A stretch of 64,000 bases of DNA from Roseicyclus sp. (GCA_018401055.1 JAGYLB010000073.1:62001-126000); one strand, 5' to 3'; positions 1 through 8,799 are shown, counted from the first letter of the stretch. The notes: a model not told the origin generated them from the letters alone. Program-made: numbers and translations.

Positions 1-287
1 GTGATCGAGCTGCGGCACAGGTTCGAATTTCGGCGTAGCTGGTCAATGATCGCGCCCCGGATACGGATCGCGGCATAGGCGGCGAAGCTCACCCCCTCGC
101 GCTGGCTGTAGCGCTGGCTGGCATCGACAAGGCCGAGGTAGCCCGCCTGCAGCAGATCCTCGACCTCGGCAAAGCGACCGACGCGGCCCCGGTAGTGCCA
201 GGCCAGGCGTTCGACGAGCTTGAGGTTGTCCTCGACCAGTTTCTCGGGGCGGGGCAGTTGTTCGGCATAGGATTTCGGCGCGATCAT
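1..287 (-). CDS. fliA: FliA, flagellar sigma-28 factor (N-terminal part, cut by window edge)
   Basis: The 95 visible residues begin MIAPKSYAEQLPRPEKLVED and contain the sigma-70 family region 2 pattern (VEDNLKLVERLAWHYRGRVG, then EDLLQAGYLGLVDASQRY and FAAYAAIRIRGAIIDQLRR). This is the core-binding and -10 recognition region of FliA, which directs RNA polymerase to late flagellar genes once FlgM has been exported. The gene continues past position 1, so region 4 is not seen. It lies just downstream of flhF on the same strand, as in many polar flagellar clusters, and its partner flgM is at 6,059. Four sigma-28-like promoters in the window are likely targets. The family call is firm; the sigma-28 subgroup follows from the sequence and the context. 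Confidence 0.9.
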   Translation of the reverse strand, partial: MIAPKSYAEQLPRPEKLVEDNLKLVERLAWHYRGRVGRFAEVEDLLQAGYLGLVDASQRYSQREGVSFAAYAAIRIRGAIIDQLRRNSNLCRSSI

Positions 288-292
288 GAAGG

Positions 293-1378
293 TTATCCCG
301 CTGCTGGATTGGTCAAGGTATCAGGGTGAAACGGGCGCAGGCCCTTGGGGCGCGCGGTCGGATGCTTGACGCGCTTGGTGTCGGCCTTCTTCTTGCCGCG
401 ACGGCTGGACCAAACGTGCTCGGCCGGGGCTGCCTCCGCAAGACTTGCGCCCTCCGGGGTCAGGACCCCGGCCGGGGCGGCAAGCCCGCCGATCAACTTT
501 CCCCTTCGGCTGGTCCAGACGTGGGTCAGGTCGGCCTTCGCAAGGGCGTCGCCATCCTCGGCGGTGACCGTTTCGGAGGGTGCAAGCGTCAGCACCGCCC
601 CCAAGGCAAGACCGCTCCAGCGCGTCCCATGATCTCGCGATGCGGGCCGCCGTCAGACCGACGGGCAGCACCAGAAGGCAAACCGCACCGTCCAGCGCCA
701 TAAGCGCCCGCGCGGCGGCGACCGGATCGGGATGCAAGTCAGAGACGACGACAATCTGCGGCGCATCGGGGGTTGCAACCAACAGCGTCTCTGCCGCGGC
801 AAAGCCCATCTCGGCCCCCAGCAACCACGCCTTTGAGACAGGTAGGCCCCGTCGCACTGGGAACCTGTTCCGCAAAAAGACGAAGCCGGGCGCGGCGCTG
901 TCGCCATCGGGTTGCGCGGCCAGCCGCGCCTCGGCGATCTGCAGGGCAAGGGCGGATTTTCCCGCGCCCAGCGGTCCCACCAGAACGACGCGGGGGGCGG
1001 CCAGAACCGCGGCAGCGAGATGTGTGATGCCCAAGGGCGGCACAGGCACCACCGGCGCCGCGGTCGCGGCGGGTTCGGCAGACACTTCTGGTTCGGGGGC
1101 GTGCCGATGGCATGGGCCAGATGGGCGGCAAAGCCCGCCGCCCATCCCGGCACGGTGAAGGCCTCGGGCTCAGGCTCGGCGGGCTGATCAGGCACCTCGA
1201 CAGGCGTCTCGGGTCGGCGCGTGCGGGCGGGCACCGGGATGACCTCGTCGGTTGCCACGATCTCGACCTGCCCGTCACGGGCGCGGGTCGACAAGATCAT
1301 CGCATCGGGACCAAGGCGGCGGATGATCTCATCCATCGCCGTTGCGCTGTCGGCGGCGCGCACCGTCACAACGGGCAT
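293..1378 (-). CDS. flhF: FlhF-like SRP-type GTPase, frameshifted
   Basis: The start (MPVVTVRAADSATAMDEIIR, then RLGPDAMILSTRARDG) is the typical FlhF N-terminus. A P-loop, VVLVGPLGAGKSALALQIAE, follows about 115 codons later. FlhF is a membrane-associated GTPase that sets the site of polar flagellum assembly. About 362 codons are joined across two apparent indels near 1,095 and 615. The ATG overlaps the flhA stop (ATGA at 1,378), so translation is probably coupled. Canonical DTAGR and TKLDE motifs are not visible: the matching stretches read VVVSDLHPD and LTLAPSE, so GTP hydrolysis is doubtful. The C-terminus is strongly basic (SSRRGKKKADTKRVKHP). No FlhG/FleN gene lies beside it in the window. 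The family is likely; activity is uncertain. Confidence 0.8.
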
Positions 1379-3542
1379 CAGATTTGTCCTCCAGTGGCAG
1401 CAAGATCACGGGCCGGGATGCTCGCCTGCGCACCGCCAAGGGTGCCCACGATCTCGATCCGGCGGGTTTCGGGCAGTTCGCTGACCGCCAGCACGATCGC
1501 GTCGACCGCATGGCTTTTCAGGAAGCCGGCAAAGAGGCGGCGCAGACTGGACGACACGACCACGACGGGTTGCCGCCCCTGGCCTGCCAGATCGTCGGAA
1601 ATCTCGGCCAAACGTTTCAGGATGCGCTCGGCCAACGATTGATCGAGCACAAGACCCGCGCCCTTGGCCTGGCTGCGCACCAGAAGCTCCTCCAGATCGG
1701 GGGCAAGCGTGACCAGCGGCAGCGCCTCCTTGATCGGCGCGATCTGCTGGAGCAGTTGTCCCGCCAGCGCCGGGCGCAGCGCCTCGGCCATGTCGGCGGC
1801 TTCCAGTTGGCGGCCAGAGAGTTCCGCCAGCCCTTCAAGGATGCGCGGCAGGTCGCCCACCGGGATACGCTCGGCCAGAAGGTGGCGCATGACGGCGGTC
1901 AGCACATGCAGCGGCACCAGTTTCGGCACCACCGATTGCACCAGCGTCGGCGCGCTGCGGTCCAGCACATCGACCAGCCCCTGTACGTCATCGGGCCCGA
2001 GCAGGCGGCTGGCGTGGGCGTAGAGCATCTGGCTCAGATGCGTGGCGATGACGCTGTCGGGTTCCACCACGACATGATCGTCGGCCTCGGCCTCGGCCTG
2101 CTGGTGGGGCAAGATCCACACCGCATCGAGGCCAAAGGACGGGTCCTTGACGTCCACTCCACGCAGTTTGCGCACCGAGGTGCCGCCGGGCAGCGCCAGC
2201 TTGCGGTCGGGATAGACCACATCCTCGGCCACGATGGATTGGCCGATGCGGATGCGGTAGGCGTTCGACCCAAGACTCAGGTCGTCGCGCACCCGCACGG
2301 CCGGCACGACAAAGCCCATGGCCTTGGACACTTCGCGCCTTATGCCGGTGATACGCGACACCAGCGCGCCGCCTTCGGCATCGTCGATCAGCGGGATCAG
2401 GCCAAAGCCGATCTGGATCGTGATACGGGCGTAATCGGTGACATCCTCGGTGGTGATGACCGATGGGTTGGCCTCGTCAGATTTGGCCGGGGCGGGCAGA
2501 GCCGCGCGGCTGCCGGTCTGGCGGGGGCGGTCGTGCCCTCCTCCTCCGTGCCGTCCTGCCCGCGCCGGACCCAGGCGACAGCGGCCGAGGCAAGCGCCGC
2601 GAAGAGGAACAGGCCCGTGGGCATGCCGGGCACAAGGCCGATGATCGCCAGCACTGCTGCCACCGGCACCCAGGCCCGCGTCAGGCCGACCTGCTTGCCG
2701 ATATGGCCCGCGAAATCATGGTCCGAGGACACACGGGTGACGATGATGGCGGTGGCAATGGACAAAAGAAGCGACGGGATCTGCGCGACCAGACCATCGC
2801 CGATGGACAGGAGCACATAAATCTCGGCCGCATCGCCCAGCGCCAGACCATGCTGGCTGGTGCCGATGATGATGCCGCCGATGATATTGGCAGCCAGGAT
2901 CAAGATACCTGCGACCGCGTCGCCCTTCACGAATTTCGACGCGCCATCCATGGAGCCGTAGAAATCCGCCTCTTCCGCGATCTCGGCGCGGCGCGCGCGG
3001 GCTTGTTCCGGCGTCAGGTTCCCCGCGTTCATGTCGGCGTCGATGGCCATCTGCTTGCCGGGCATCGCGTCGAGCGTGAAGCGTGCCGACACCTCGGACA
3101 CGCGGCCGGCACCCTTGGTGATCACGACAAGGTTGATGATGACGAGGATGATGAAGACCACGATGCCGACCGCGAAATTGCCAGCGATGACAAAGGCGCC
3201 AAAGGCCTCGATCACCCGGCCTGCCGCTTCGGGGCCGGTGTGCCCTTCGGTCAGCACGATCCGGGTCGAGGCCACGTTGAGCGCCAGCCGCAACACGGTG
3301 GCGATCAGCAAGAGGCTGGGAAAGCTGGAGAAATCGAGCGGACGGTAGCTGTTGAGCGCGACCATCAAGATCAGCAGCGACAGCAGGATGTTGAAGACAA
3401 AGAAGATGTCGAGCAACACAACCGGCAGCGGCAGCACCATCATCGCCACCAGTGCGAGGATGCCCACGGGCAACAGCACGCCCCCGATCTGGCCGGGCGC
3501 GGCAAGGCGGGCGGTCAGGCTGGGGGACAGGGGTGTGCTCAT
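1378..3542 (-). CDS. flhA: FlhA, flagellar export gate protein, one frameshift
   Basis: FlhA is the large inner-membrane component of the flagellar type III export gate. The N-terminal half carries the expected membrane helices and the FHIPEP-type stretch (ATVLRLALNVASTRIVLTEG, then GAFVIAGNFAVGIVVFIILV and VSARFTLDAMPGKQMAIDAD). The C-terminal half is the cytosolic substrate- and chaperone-docking domain (VDVKDPSFGLDAVWI, then HLSQMLYAHASRLLGPDDVQ). The two halves are in different frames and join near 2,490, inside a G-rich run (ggccggggcggg). The joined length of about 721 codons is normal for FlhA. I start at MSTPLSPSLTARL (3,542) rather than at the upstream in-frame ATG at 3,668, because that extension would run over the divergent promoters. 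A sigma-54 promoter lies just upstream. Confidence 0.93.
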
Positions 3543-3595
3543 CTGGGCGGGCTCTCCGAAGGGGCCGAACGGGTCGGCGGCATCGGGGGTTTGCT

Positions 3596-3611
3596 TGCAA
3601 GCCGCGTGCCA
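3596..3611 (-). promoter_or_regulatory. sigma-54 promoter for flhA-flhF-fliA
   Basis: On the minus strand it reads TGGCACGCGGCTTGCA. The GG (3,610-3,609) and GC (3,598-3,597) are exactly ten bases apart. A start about 12 bases downstream would leave a leader of roughly 45 bases before flhA. It is back to back with the flgP promoter 16 bases away. Confidence 0.85.
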
Positions 3612-3626
3612 GACGCGGGGTCCGCA

Positions 3627-3642
3627 TGGCACGCCGATTGCA
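3627..3642 (+). promoter_or_regulatory. sigma-54 promoter for flgP operon
   Basis: It reads TGGCACGCCGATTGCA, with GG at 3,628-3,629 and GC at 3,640-3,641 (N10). It lies 38 bases upstream of the flgP ATG and diverges from the flhA promoter. Confidence 0.87.
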
Positions 3643-3679
3643 GGATGGCCGCTGTCTTCAACCCGCAAGGAGCCCCCTG

Positions 3680-4204
3680 ATGCGCCGCACCCTGCCCCCC
3701 TTCGTTTCGCTTGCGTCAGTGCTGGCGCTCTCGGCCTGCGTCGGCAGCCCCGGCCCGCTCGATGTCGTGCCCCAAGATGCCGGTCCCGAGACCATGGCGC
3801 TGGCTCAGATCGCCGACGACCTTGACCGCCTGTCGCAAGATCGCGCCGCGCGCGCCGGGGGTGAGGCGGCCCCCGTCCAGATCATCGGGCGCGGCTTTGG
3901 CCAGGTCGCGGGCCAGCCCGGCGGCACCATGAACGAACGCCGCCTGATGGCGATCCGCGCCGCCCGGATGGAGGCGCTGCGCGACCTGACCGAACAGGTG
4001 CACGGCGTGCAGATCAGTTCCAGCTCCACCTTGCGCGACGCCAGCATGACCAACGACACGATCAGCGCGCTGGTCGAGGGTGAGATCCGCGGTGCGCGGA
4101 CGCTGTCCATCACGCCGCGCGATGCCGACAGTTTCGAGGTCGTGATGGCGCTTGATCCCGATACGGTGCGCTACATCCTGCGTGCCGCACGCCGGGGGCT
4201 CTGA
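3680..4204 (+). CDS. flgP: FlgP-like outer-membrane lipoprotein
   Basis: This is an intact 174-residue protein with a lipoprotein signal whose lipobox LALSAC puts the lipidated cysteine at residue 20. The mature part (GTMNERRLMAIRAARMEALR, DLTEQVHGVQISSSSTLRDA, then VEGEIRGARTLS) matches the LPP20/FlgP family. FlgP proteins form an outer-membrane-associated ring around the flagellar base in Vibrio and a basal disk in Campylobacter. An AAGGAG ribosome site sits about 10 bases before the ATG. It is the first gene of an operon with flgT, flgA, flgM and a DUF2802-like gene, driven by the sigma-54 site at 3,627. Family call is good; assignment to the H-ring type rests on the adjoining flgT-like gene. 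Confidence 0.85.
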   Translation: MRRTLPPFVSLASVLALSACVGSPGPLDVVPQDAGPETMALAQIADDLDRLSQDRAARAGGEAAPVQIIGRGFGQVAGQPGGTMNERRLMAIRAARMEALRDLTEQVHGVQISSSSTLRDASMTNDTISALVEGEIRGARTLSITPRDADSFEVVMALDPDTVRYILRAARRGL

Positions 4205-4207
4205 GCC

Positions 4208-5289
4208 ATGCGCCGCACGATGATGTTGCCCGGAATGATCGCGCTGGCGCTGGCCTTTGGCGGCACCGCCCGGTCCGACACCGCCCGCACGGTGATCGCC
4301 AGCGGGCAGGCCACGATGCAATCGGCCGCCGACAGCGACGCCGCGCGCCGCCGCGCGCTGGGCGAGGCGCTGGTGGGGGCCGCACTGGCGGGGGCGCGCA
4401 GCTCGTGGGCTACAGCGCCATGTCGCAGGCCCGCATCACCAGCGACCTGACCGTGCTGCGCGCGACCGGGCAGGTCGTGTCGCACCGCGTGATCGGTGCG
4501 CGTCTGGACGGCCAGACCTGGATCGTCGAGGTCGAAGCGCAGGTCGCCCCCTTGGCCGCGCGCCAATGCGCGGGCGGCCGGGTTCTGGCGCTGACCATCA
4601 CCCAGCCTCAGATCACGGCGCCCGCCGCAGGCCCGGCCTGGGCGGCGGTTCTGGCGGAAGCCTCGCCGCGGAACTGGTCGCCACCGCCGCAGGCCACCCA
4701 CGCGTCGCCTTCGACGGCGTGCTGGCGCGGGCCCCGTCGGGCTCGGGCATCGCGGCGCAGCATGATTATGTCGCGCTGACCCGCGGCACGGTCGCGACTG
4801 CGCCCGGCGCGCATGTGCTGGCCCTGTCGCTCAGGCTTGCGCCGCAAGGCAACGCGCGCTGGCGCATGACCACCGACATCACGCTCACCGGCCCCGACGG
4901 GCAGAGCCAGCGCCGCCAGATCGTTACCGACGCGCGCCTGCCGCGCGGCGAGGCGTTCGACCTGCTGACCGGCCGCAGCCGCACGCGCGCCGAGGCCGAC
5001 CTCGCGCGCGGCCTGTCCGACACCCTCGACGCGCTCCTCGACAGCGCCGGATGCCAGGCGCCCTCGGCCATCCTCGCCCGGTCGGGCGACGGGCTGGAGG
5101 TGCCGATCGGCCAACGCCACGGCCTGACCCGCGGCAGCCTCGGCGTGATCGAGGGGCGGGACCTGCAACCGGCCTGCTGGAAATCGTCACGCTGCGGGGC
5201 GAGCGCGCCATGCTGCGCCCGCTGGACCCCAGCGTGAACGCAAGCGCGCTGGCAGGGCTCGGGTGCATTTCGTGGAGACTGGCCTGTGA
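4208..5289 (+). CDS. flgT: FlgT-like flagellar assembly protein, several frameshifts
   Basis: A signal peptide (MIALALAFGGTARS) is followed by TVIASGQATMQSAADSDAAR and, in the next frame, GYSAMSQARITSDLTVLRAT and QVVSHRVIGARLDGQTWIVE. This is the pattern of the FlgT N-terminal domain, and FlgT builds the periplasmic H-ring in Vibrio. The last third includes QRHGLTRGSLGVIEGRDL and ends LLEIVTLRGERAMLRPL and VHFVETGL. Frames change near 4,395, 4,645, 5,165 and 5,265, giving about 360 codons after joining, the usual FlgT length. The start lies 3 bases after flgP, and the stop overlaps the GTG start of flgA. No FlgO gene is seen. The call rests on N-domain pattern, size, signal peptide and its position after flgP. 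Confidence 0.66.
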
Positions 5290-6006
5290 TAAAGCCTGCG
5301 ACCCTGACGCTGGCCGTTGCGCTCTGCCTGCCCCTGTCCGCCCGCAGCCGAGCCCGGCGATGGCGTCTCCGGGGCCGAGGCGCAGGCGCTGGTGGCCTCC
5401 GCCATGCAGGCCGCGCGTGTGCCGGGCGAGGCGCGCATCGCCGCCGCCCGCCCCCTGCCCGCCTGCGAGCACTGGCCCGAGGTCGGACCAAGTACGCCCG
5501 GCGACTGGCGCTCTGTCGACCTGCGCTGCAGCTCGCCCGTCTGGGTGCGCACCTTGCGGACCGGGGCGCCGGTTCCGGCCTTGAGCGTGCCCGACGACAG
5601 GACGGAAAACGCGGCCACCGGCCCGGGCCTTGTCCTGCGCGAAAGCCTTGCACGCGGCGCCGTGATCGAGGCCGAAGATCTTGCCCCCGCTCCCGCAGGG
5701 ACCGGAGCAACCACGGGGCAGGTCATGGACCCCGACACCGTCATCGGCCGCAGGCTGGCCGTGAACCTCGCCGCGGGCCGGGTCATCCTTGCGCGCCATC
5801 TCGAACAGCATTGGCTGATCGCCGAGGGCACGGCGGTGGCCATCGCCTCGGGCGGAACGGGCCTCAGCGTGACGACTGCCGGTGCGGCGCTGCAAAACGG
5901 CCAGCGCGGCGACCGTATCGCGGTGCGCAACGCCGCCTCCGGCCGGGTGATCGAGGCCACCGTGACCGGACCGGACACCGTGACCGTCAGGCCTAACATG
6001 AATTGA
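5286..6006 (+). CDS. flgA: FlgA, P-ring assembly chaperone, one frameshift
   Basis: FlgA is a periplasmic chaperone needed to assemble the FlgI P ring. A signal peptide (IKPATLTLAVALCLPLSA) starts at a GTG that overlaps the flgT stop. After a frame change near 5,345 the protein continues with the C-terminal SAF domain typical of FlgA (DTVIGRRLAVNLAAGRVILA, HLEQHWLIAEGTAVAIA, then ALQNGQRGDRIAVRN). The joined length is about 240 codons, normal for FlgA. It is followed by flgM, the common order. The likely promoter is the sigma-54 site at 3,627; no separate one is visible. Confidence 0.88.
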
Positions 6007-6058
6007 AAGGGCGCCGTTAAAGGGATCGAAGCCTGAGACCAGAGAGAGGCAAACAGTC

Positions 6059-6370
6059 ATGAGCCTGCCCACCATCCCCCCTTCGGTCCCGCCGCGCATG
6101 CGCCTTGGCGATATGGCGGATCCGACCGGCACCGCACCGCGCAGCGCCTCCGGCAGTGGCCCCGCCACTGCCGCGGCACCCGCCGACCAGGTCACGCTGA
6201 GTGACAGCGCCGCGCTCCAGATGGGCGAGACGCTGGCGGCCAAATCGCCGCCCTTCGACCTCGAAACCGTGTCGCGCATCAAGCAGGCCATCGCCGAAGG
6301 CCGCTATCCGATCGACACTCAAGCCATATCCGAGAGCCTGTTCGCGGGCTTCTCCGAATTGATCGTCTAG
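6059..6370 (+). CDS. flgM: FlgM, anti-sigma-28 factor
   Basis: This is an intact 103-residue protein. The N-terminal half is proline- and alanine-rich and looks disordered. The C-terminal half has the FlgM sigma-binding helices (VSRIKQAIAEGRYPIDTQAI, then ESLFAGFSEL). FlgM holds FliA inactive until the hook-basal body is complete and FlgM is exported. An AGAGAGGC stretch precedes the ATG. It is fourth in the flgP operon, so the anti-sigma factor appears to be made under sigma-54 control together with early structural genes, while fliA is read from the divergent flhA unit. Confidence 0.88.
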   Translation: MSLPTIPPSVPPRMRLGDMADPTGTAPRSASGSGPATAAAPADQVTLSDSAALQMGETLAAKSPPFDLETVSRIKQAIAEGRYPIDTQAISESLFAGFSELIV

Positions 6371-6384
6371 ACAGGGGCCATAGC

Positions 6385-6765
6385 GTGACCGTTCTTCAGG
6401 TACTTCTCATCCTCACCGGCGTGGCCATCCTTGCGGCCACGGTCGTGATCTTGCGCCTGTCCAGCCAACTCCGCCGCGCCACCGGGCGGGCTACCGTCGG
6501 AGCGCCCGCGCTCGGCGAGGCCGAGATCGAGGCGATCAGCCGCCGCGTCGCAGGCGCCTTGGGTGCGGCCGACGAGACCGGCCTCGACACCATCGCGGCC
6601 AAGATCGACCAGCTGCGCGCGGAATTCGACTGGGTGGTGGGCGAAAGCCTGATCACGCAGGCGGTATCGCTGGCCCGCACCGGCCATTCCGAAGGCGAGA
6701 TCGCTCAGGCCACCGGCATAAGCGCCGACGAGTTGCAGGCGATCCGGCGGTTCCGCCGTCACTGA
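6385..6765 (+). CDS. DUF2802-like membrane-anchored protein
   Basis: The 126-residue product starts with GTG 14 bases after the flgM stop. One N-terminal membrane helix (VLLILTGVAILAATVVIL) is followed by a helical cytoplasmic region. The end resembles a short helix-turn-helix (AVSLARTGHSEGEIAQATGI, then SADELQAIRRF). This layout matches DUF2802 proteins, which occur in polar flagellar and chemotaxis clusters of gammaproteobacteria. FlgN often follows flgM, but this protein does not look like FlgN. It ends the operon: a strong terminator starts 29 bases downstream. Function is unknown. Confidence 0.72.
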   Translation: MTVLQVLLILTGVAILAATVVILRLSSQLRRATGRATVGAPALGEAEIEAISRRVAGALGAADETGLDTIAAKIDQLRAEFDWVVGESLITQAVSLARTGHSEGEIAQATGISADELQAIRRFRRH

Positions 6766-6793
6766 CGGACCGCAACCCGCCAAAGCAATGCAA

Positions 6794-6823
6794 AAGGCCC
6801 CGGGAAAATCCCGGGGCCTTTTT
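6794..6823. terminator. bidirectional Rho-independent terminator
   Basis: A perfect 11-base stem (AAGGCCCCGGG / CCCGGGGCCTT) with a 5-base loop is flanked by an A tract on the left and a T tract on the right. It can stop both the flgP-to-DUF2802 operon (plus) and the Sel1-like gene (minus), which converge here. Confidence 0.92.
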
Positions 6824-6849
6824 CGCTCCAACGATCAAGGTCGCGCGGA

Positions 6850-7563
6850 TCAGGACGCTGGCGCTTGGGCGTTTTCCGGATCGGCGGCTTGCGTTTCGGG
6901 GGATGACCCGGCGTCTTCGGGCGCCCGCGCCACGCCACATTCGGGAACGGCGCGGCCATCGCACCAATCGGCAAAGCGGGCCGTTGCCTGCGCCTGCGCG
7001 GCCAGCCGCGCGGACCCGTCCAGATCCTGCGCTAAGGCATCGCGCAGATCCGCAGCCCCTGCCACACCCAAGGCCGCCGCCACCGCCGCCGCGCCATAGG
7101 CGCTTGCCGTATCGGACACGGGCGCAAGCTGCAGCTCCAGTCTGGCCAGAGCCAGAAAGGCCCAAGGCGCGCCCTCCTCGGCCAAGCTGTCCAGATCGGT
7201 GGCAAGGCGCTGCGCGAGCGCCGTCGTCGCATCGGGCGCAAGCCGGGCCAACAGGTGATCGGAGGGGGCAACCGCAGCGGGCAATCCGCCCAGACGCGCC
7301 CGCCAGGCCCAATAGGCCGCATCGAGATCGTTCTGGGGCAGGCCCCGGCCCTGCGCGGTGAGGACCGCAAGGTTGAGCTGTGCGGCAAGATCGCCCGCCT
7401 GAGCGAGCGTAGCAAAGATCGCCACGGCGCGCGCGGCTTGCCCGGCCTCGACCGCGGCCATGGCCTCGGCAAAGGTGGTGGCCTCGGCCCGCGCGGGACC
7501 GCAGGACAGGCAAAGAGTCAGCGCCGCGACACCCGCCAATAGGACATGCCGCCCGCGGGTCAT
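6850..7563 (-). CDS. secreted Sel1/TPR-like repeat protein
   Basis: This is an intact 237-residue protein with an N-terminal signal peptide (VLLAGVAALTLCLSCGPARA). The mature part is almost entirely alanine-rich helices, with a Sel1-type signature (AGDLAAQLNLAVLTAQGRGL, then PQNDLDAAYWAWRARL). The C-terminus is acidic and proline-rich. Sel1 proteins are periplasmic or surface scaffolds for protein contacts. It overlaps the stop of the NHLP-like gene (ATGA at 7,560-7,563), so the two form one unit behind a sigma-28-like promoter at 8,162. That points to a late flagellar role, perhaps filament or motor related, which is inference. I cannot give it a family name beyond the repeat type. Confidence 0.75.
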   Translation of the reverse strand: MTRGRHVLLAGVAALTLCLSCGPARAEATTFAEAMAAVEAGQAARAVAIFATLAQAGDLAAQLNLAVLTAQGRGLPQNDLDAAYWAWRARLGGLPAAVAPSDHLLARLAPDATTALAQRLATDLDSLAEEGAPWAFLALARLELQLAPVSDTASAYGAAAVAAALGVAGAADLRDALAQDLDGSARLAAQAQATARFADWCDGRAVPECGVARAPEDAGSSPETQAADPENAQAPAS

Positions 7564-8117
7564 TTGCCTGCCAGCATGACAAGTTGAAGATAGAGCAGCC
7601 GCCGCAACACGCCGTCGGGCTGGCGTTCGTGGACGACGATCATCGGGCGGCCGTTCGACCCGGTCTGGGTTTCGATCCAGATCGAGCCGGGCAGATACAC
7701 CTCATGATCGGCGAGCAGCGCCTTGGGATCTTCGGTCAGCCGGTCGCGGAAGCCGCCGTCGACCCAGCTGCGCGCCAAGGCCCGGCCAAGGATGTCGGGC
7801 AGGAAGCGTTCGACCATGCGCCCGTCGGTCAGATCGACCGGGTTGCGCACGAGGCGAAAATCCCCCTCGGCCCCGGCTTGGGGTCCCGGGCCACGCGCCT
7901 GCCCGGTGGACCCGGCTGTCGCACGATAGGCCTCGGGGCCGGTGCCCGCGCCACCCAGCGGCGTCGCCTGCCCCTCGATCAAGACATGATCGGCCTGGAC
8001 GGGCTGGACGGCTTGGGCGCGTCTGCGCCCGTCTTGCGATGCCATCGCCGCGCCGGCGCGGGCCGCAAGCCGGCGCAGTGACGGCGCGATCAGGGACGGT
8101 CTGAGCGGGTCGGTCAT
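7560..8117 (-). CDS. unknown protein with NHLP (nitrile hydratase leader)-like C-terminal region
   Basis: The product is an intact 185-residue protein without a signal peptide or membrane helix. The first 90 residues are low in predicted structure. The C-terminal half (FLPDILGRALARSWVDGGFR, then DRLTEDPKALLADHEVYLPG and MIVVHERQPDG) resembles the nitrile hydratase alpha / NHLP leader fold: a helix ending in W-x-D-x-x-F, a DPKALL turn, LPG, and an ending V-V-H. NHLP domains otherwise act as substrate-binding modules or precursor leaders; no peptide-modifying enzyme is nearby. It is first in a two-gene unit with the Sel1-like protein behind a sigma-28-like promoter. The resemblance is by eye; the function here is unknown. 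Confidence 0.6.
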   Translation of the reverse strand: MTDPLRPSLIAPSLRRLAARAGAAMASQDGRRRAQAVQPVQADHVLIEGQATPLGGAGTGPEAYRATAGSTGQARGPGPQAGAEGDFRLVRNPVDLTDGRMVERFLPDILGRALARSWVDGGFRDRLTEDPKALLADHEVYLPGSIWIETQTGSNGRPMIVVHERQPDGVLRRLLYLQLVMLAGK

Positions 8118-8161
8118 GTCGGATCTCGTGTTGCAGGGCGGCACGTTATTCTTCGAAGGTA

Positions 8162-8188
8162 ACAACGGCGGAGTACCGACCGTGTTTA
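8162..8188 (-). promoter_or_regulatory. sigma-28-like promoter for the NHLP-like/Sel1 pair
   Basis: On the minus strand TAAA (8,188-8,185), 15 bases, then GCCGTTGT (8,169-8,162). The spacing is right for FliA, and the -10 equals that in front of fliC and fliS. It lies about 45 bases upstream of the ATG at 8,117. Confidence 0.66.
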
Positions 8189-8263
8189 GGGTCCATCTTT
8201 CGACAACAACAAAATCTCTTATGCACTTTCCGTACATACCGACCGCTGCGCCACGATAGCCGA

Positions 8264-8764
8264 ATGATTCAGTCGATTCCCCTTTCCCGGATTGGAGCGG
8301 CGGCTTTGGCCATGGCTCTGGCGCTCGGGTTTCTGGCCAGCGGCCTTGTCGCACTGCGCCTTCCGCAAGGCGTGATCGAGCCCCCTCCGTCAGCAGCGAC
8401 CGAAATCGAAGCCGAAGCCGAACCTGCACCCGACCTGCGTTACATGGGTCTGCGCGATCCGCTGGTCGTGGCGGCGGCCGGGGGCGCGGGCCGGATCGGG
8501 CTGGAACTGGGCGTGATGATCGAGGCCGCGGACCTGTCGCGCGCGCAGGTGTTCCTGCGCGACAATGCCGGGGTGATCGACGCGCCGCTGGGCGAGGCCC
8601 TGCTGAGAATGATCGAGGAACATCAGGTGGCAACGCAGGGCTGGGCCACGCTTCGCGCGGCCTTGCCCGAGGCGATGCGCGCCGCGTTGAACGACCGGTT
8701 CGAAGAGGTAGGCGAAGGTCGGCCGATCCTCGAGGTGCTGGTGATCGACTTCACCGCTCGCTGA
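8264..8764 (+). CDS. second FliL-like single-pass membrane protein (MotF candidate)
   Basis: This is an intact 166-residue protein. A membrane helix at about residues 9-30 (IGAAALAMALALGFLASGLV) is followed by an acidic linker and a periplasmic domain. The domain resembles the FliL C-terminus (LGVMIEAADLSRAQVFLRDN, LGEALLRMIEEHQVATQGWA, then TLRAALPEAMRAALNDRFEE and LEVLVIDFTAR). FliL rings surround stators and support torque. A clear fliL is also present at 29,329, so this is a second family member. R. sphaeroides is known to need a bitopic protein, MotF, for rotation; this gene fits by size and topology, but identity with MotF is inference. It stands alone, divergent from the NHLP-like gene. 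I see no convincing promoter for it. Confidence 0.68.
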   Translation: MIQSIPLSRIGAAALAMALALGFLASGLVALRLPQGVIEPPPSAATEIEAEAEPAPDLRYMGLRDPLVVAAAGGAGRIGLELGVMIEAADLSRAQVFLRDNAGVIDAPLGEALLRMIEEHQVATQGWATLRAALPEAMRAALNDRFEEVGEGRPILEVLVIDFTAR

Positions 8765-8783
8765 CCAGAGGCGGCCCGCCCGC

Positions 8784-8799
8784 TGGCACGAAACTTGCA
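8784..8799 (+). promoter_or_regulatory. sigma-54 promoter before the 8,831 small gene
   Basis: It reads TGGCACGAAACTTGCA with GG-N10-GC spacing, a perfect match. The predicted transcript starts near 8,810 and runs into a well-placed ribosome site (AAAAGGAG) before the ATG at 8,831. Confidence 0.87.

Noticed and set aside
1342..2820. Long open frame (492 codons) antisense to flhA
   Set aside because: It covers the strand opposite a clear FlhA, is rich in His/Arg/Gln, and has no family pattern. Such frames arise from GC-rich third positions.
2463..3680. Open frame of 405 codons opposite flhA
   Set aside because: It is composed almost entirely of Asp/His/Gln/Arg and runs over the divergent sigma-54 promoters; no real protein pattern.
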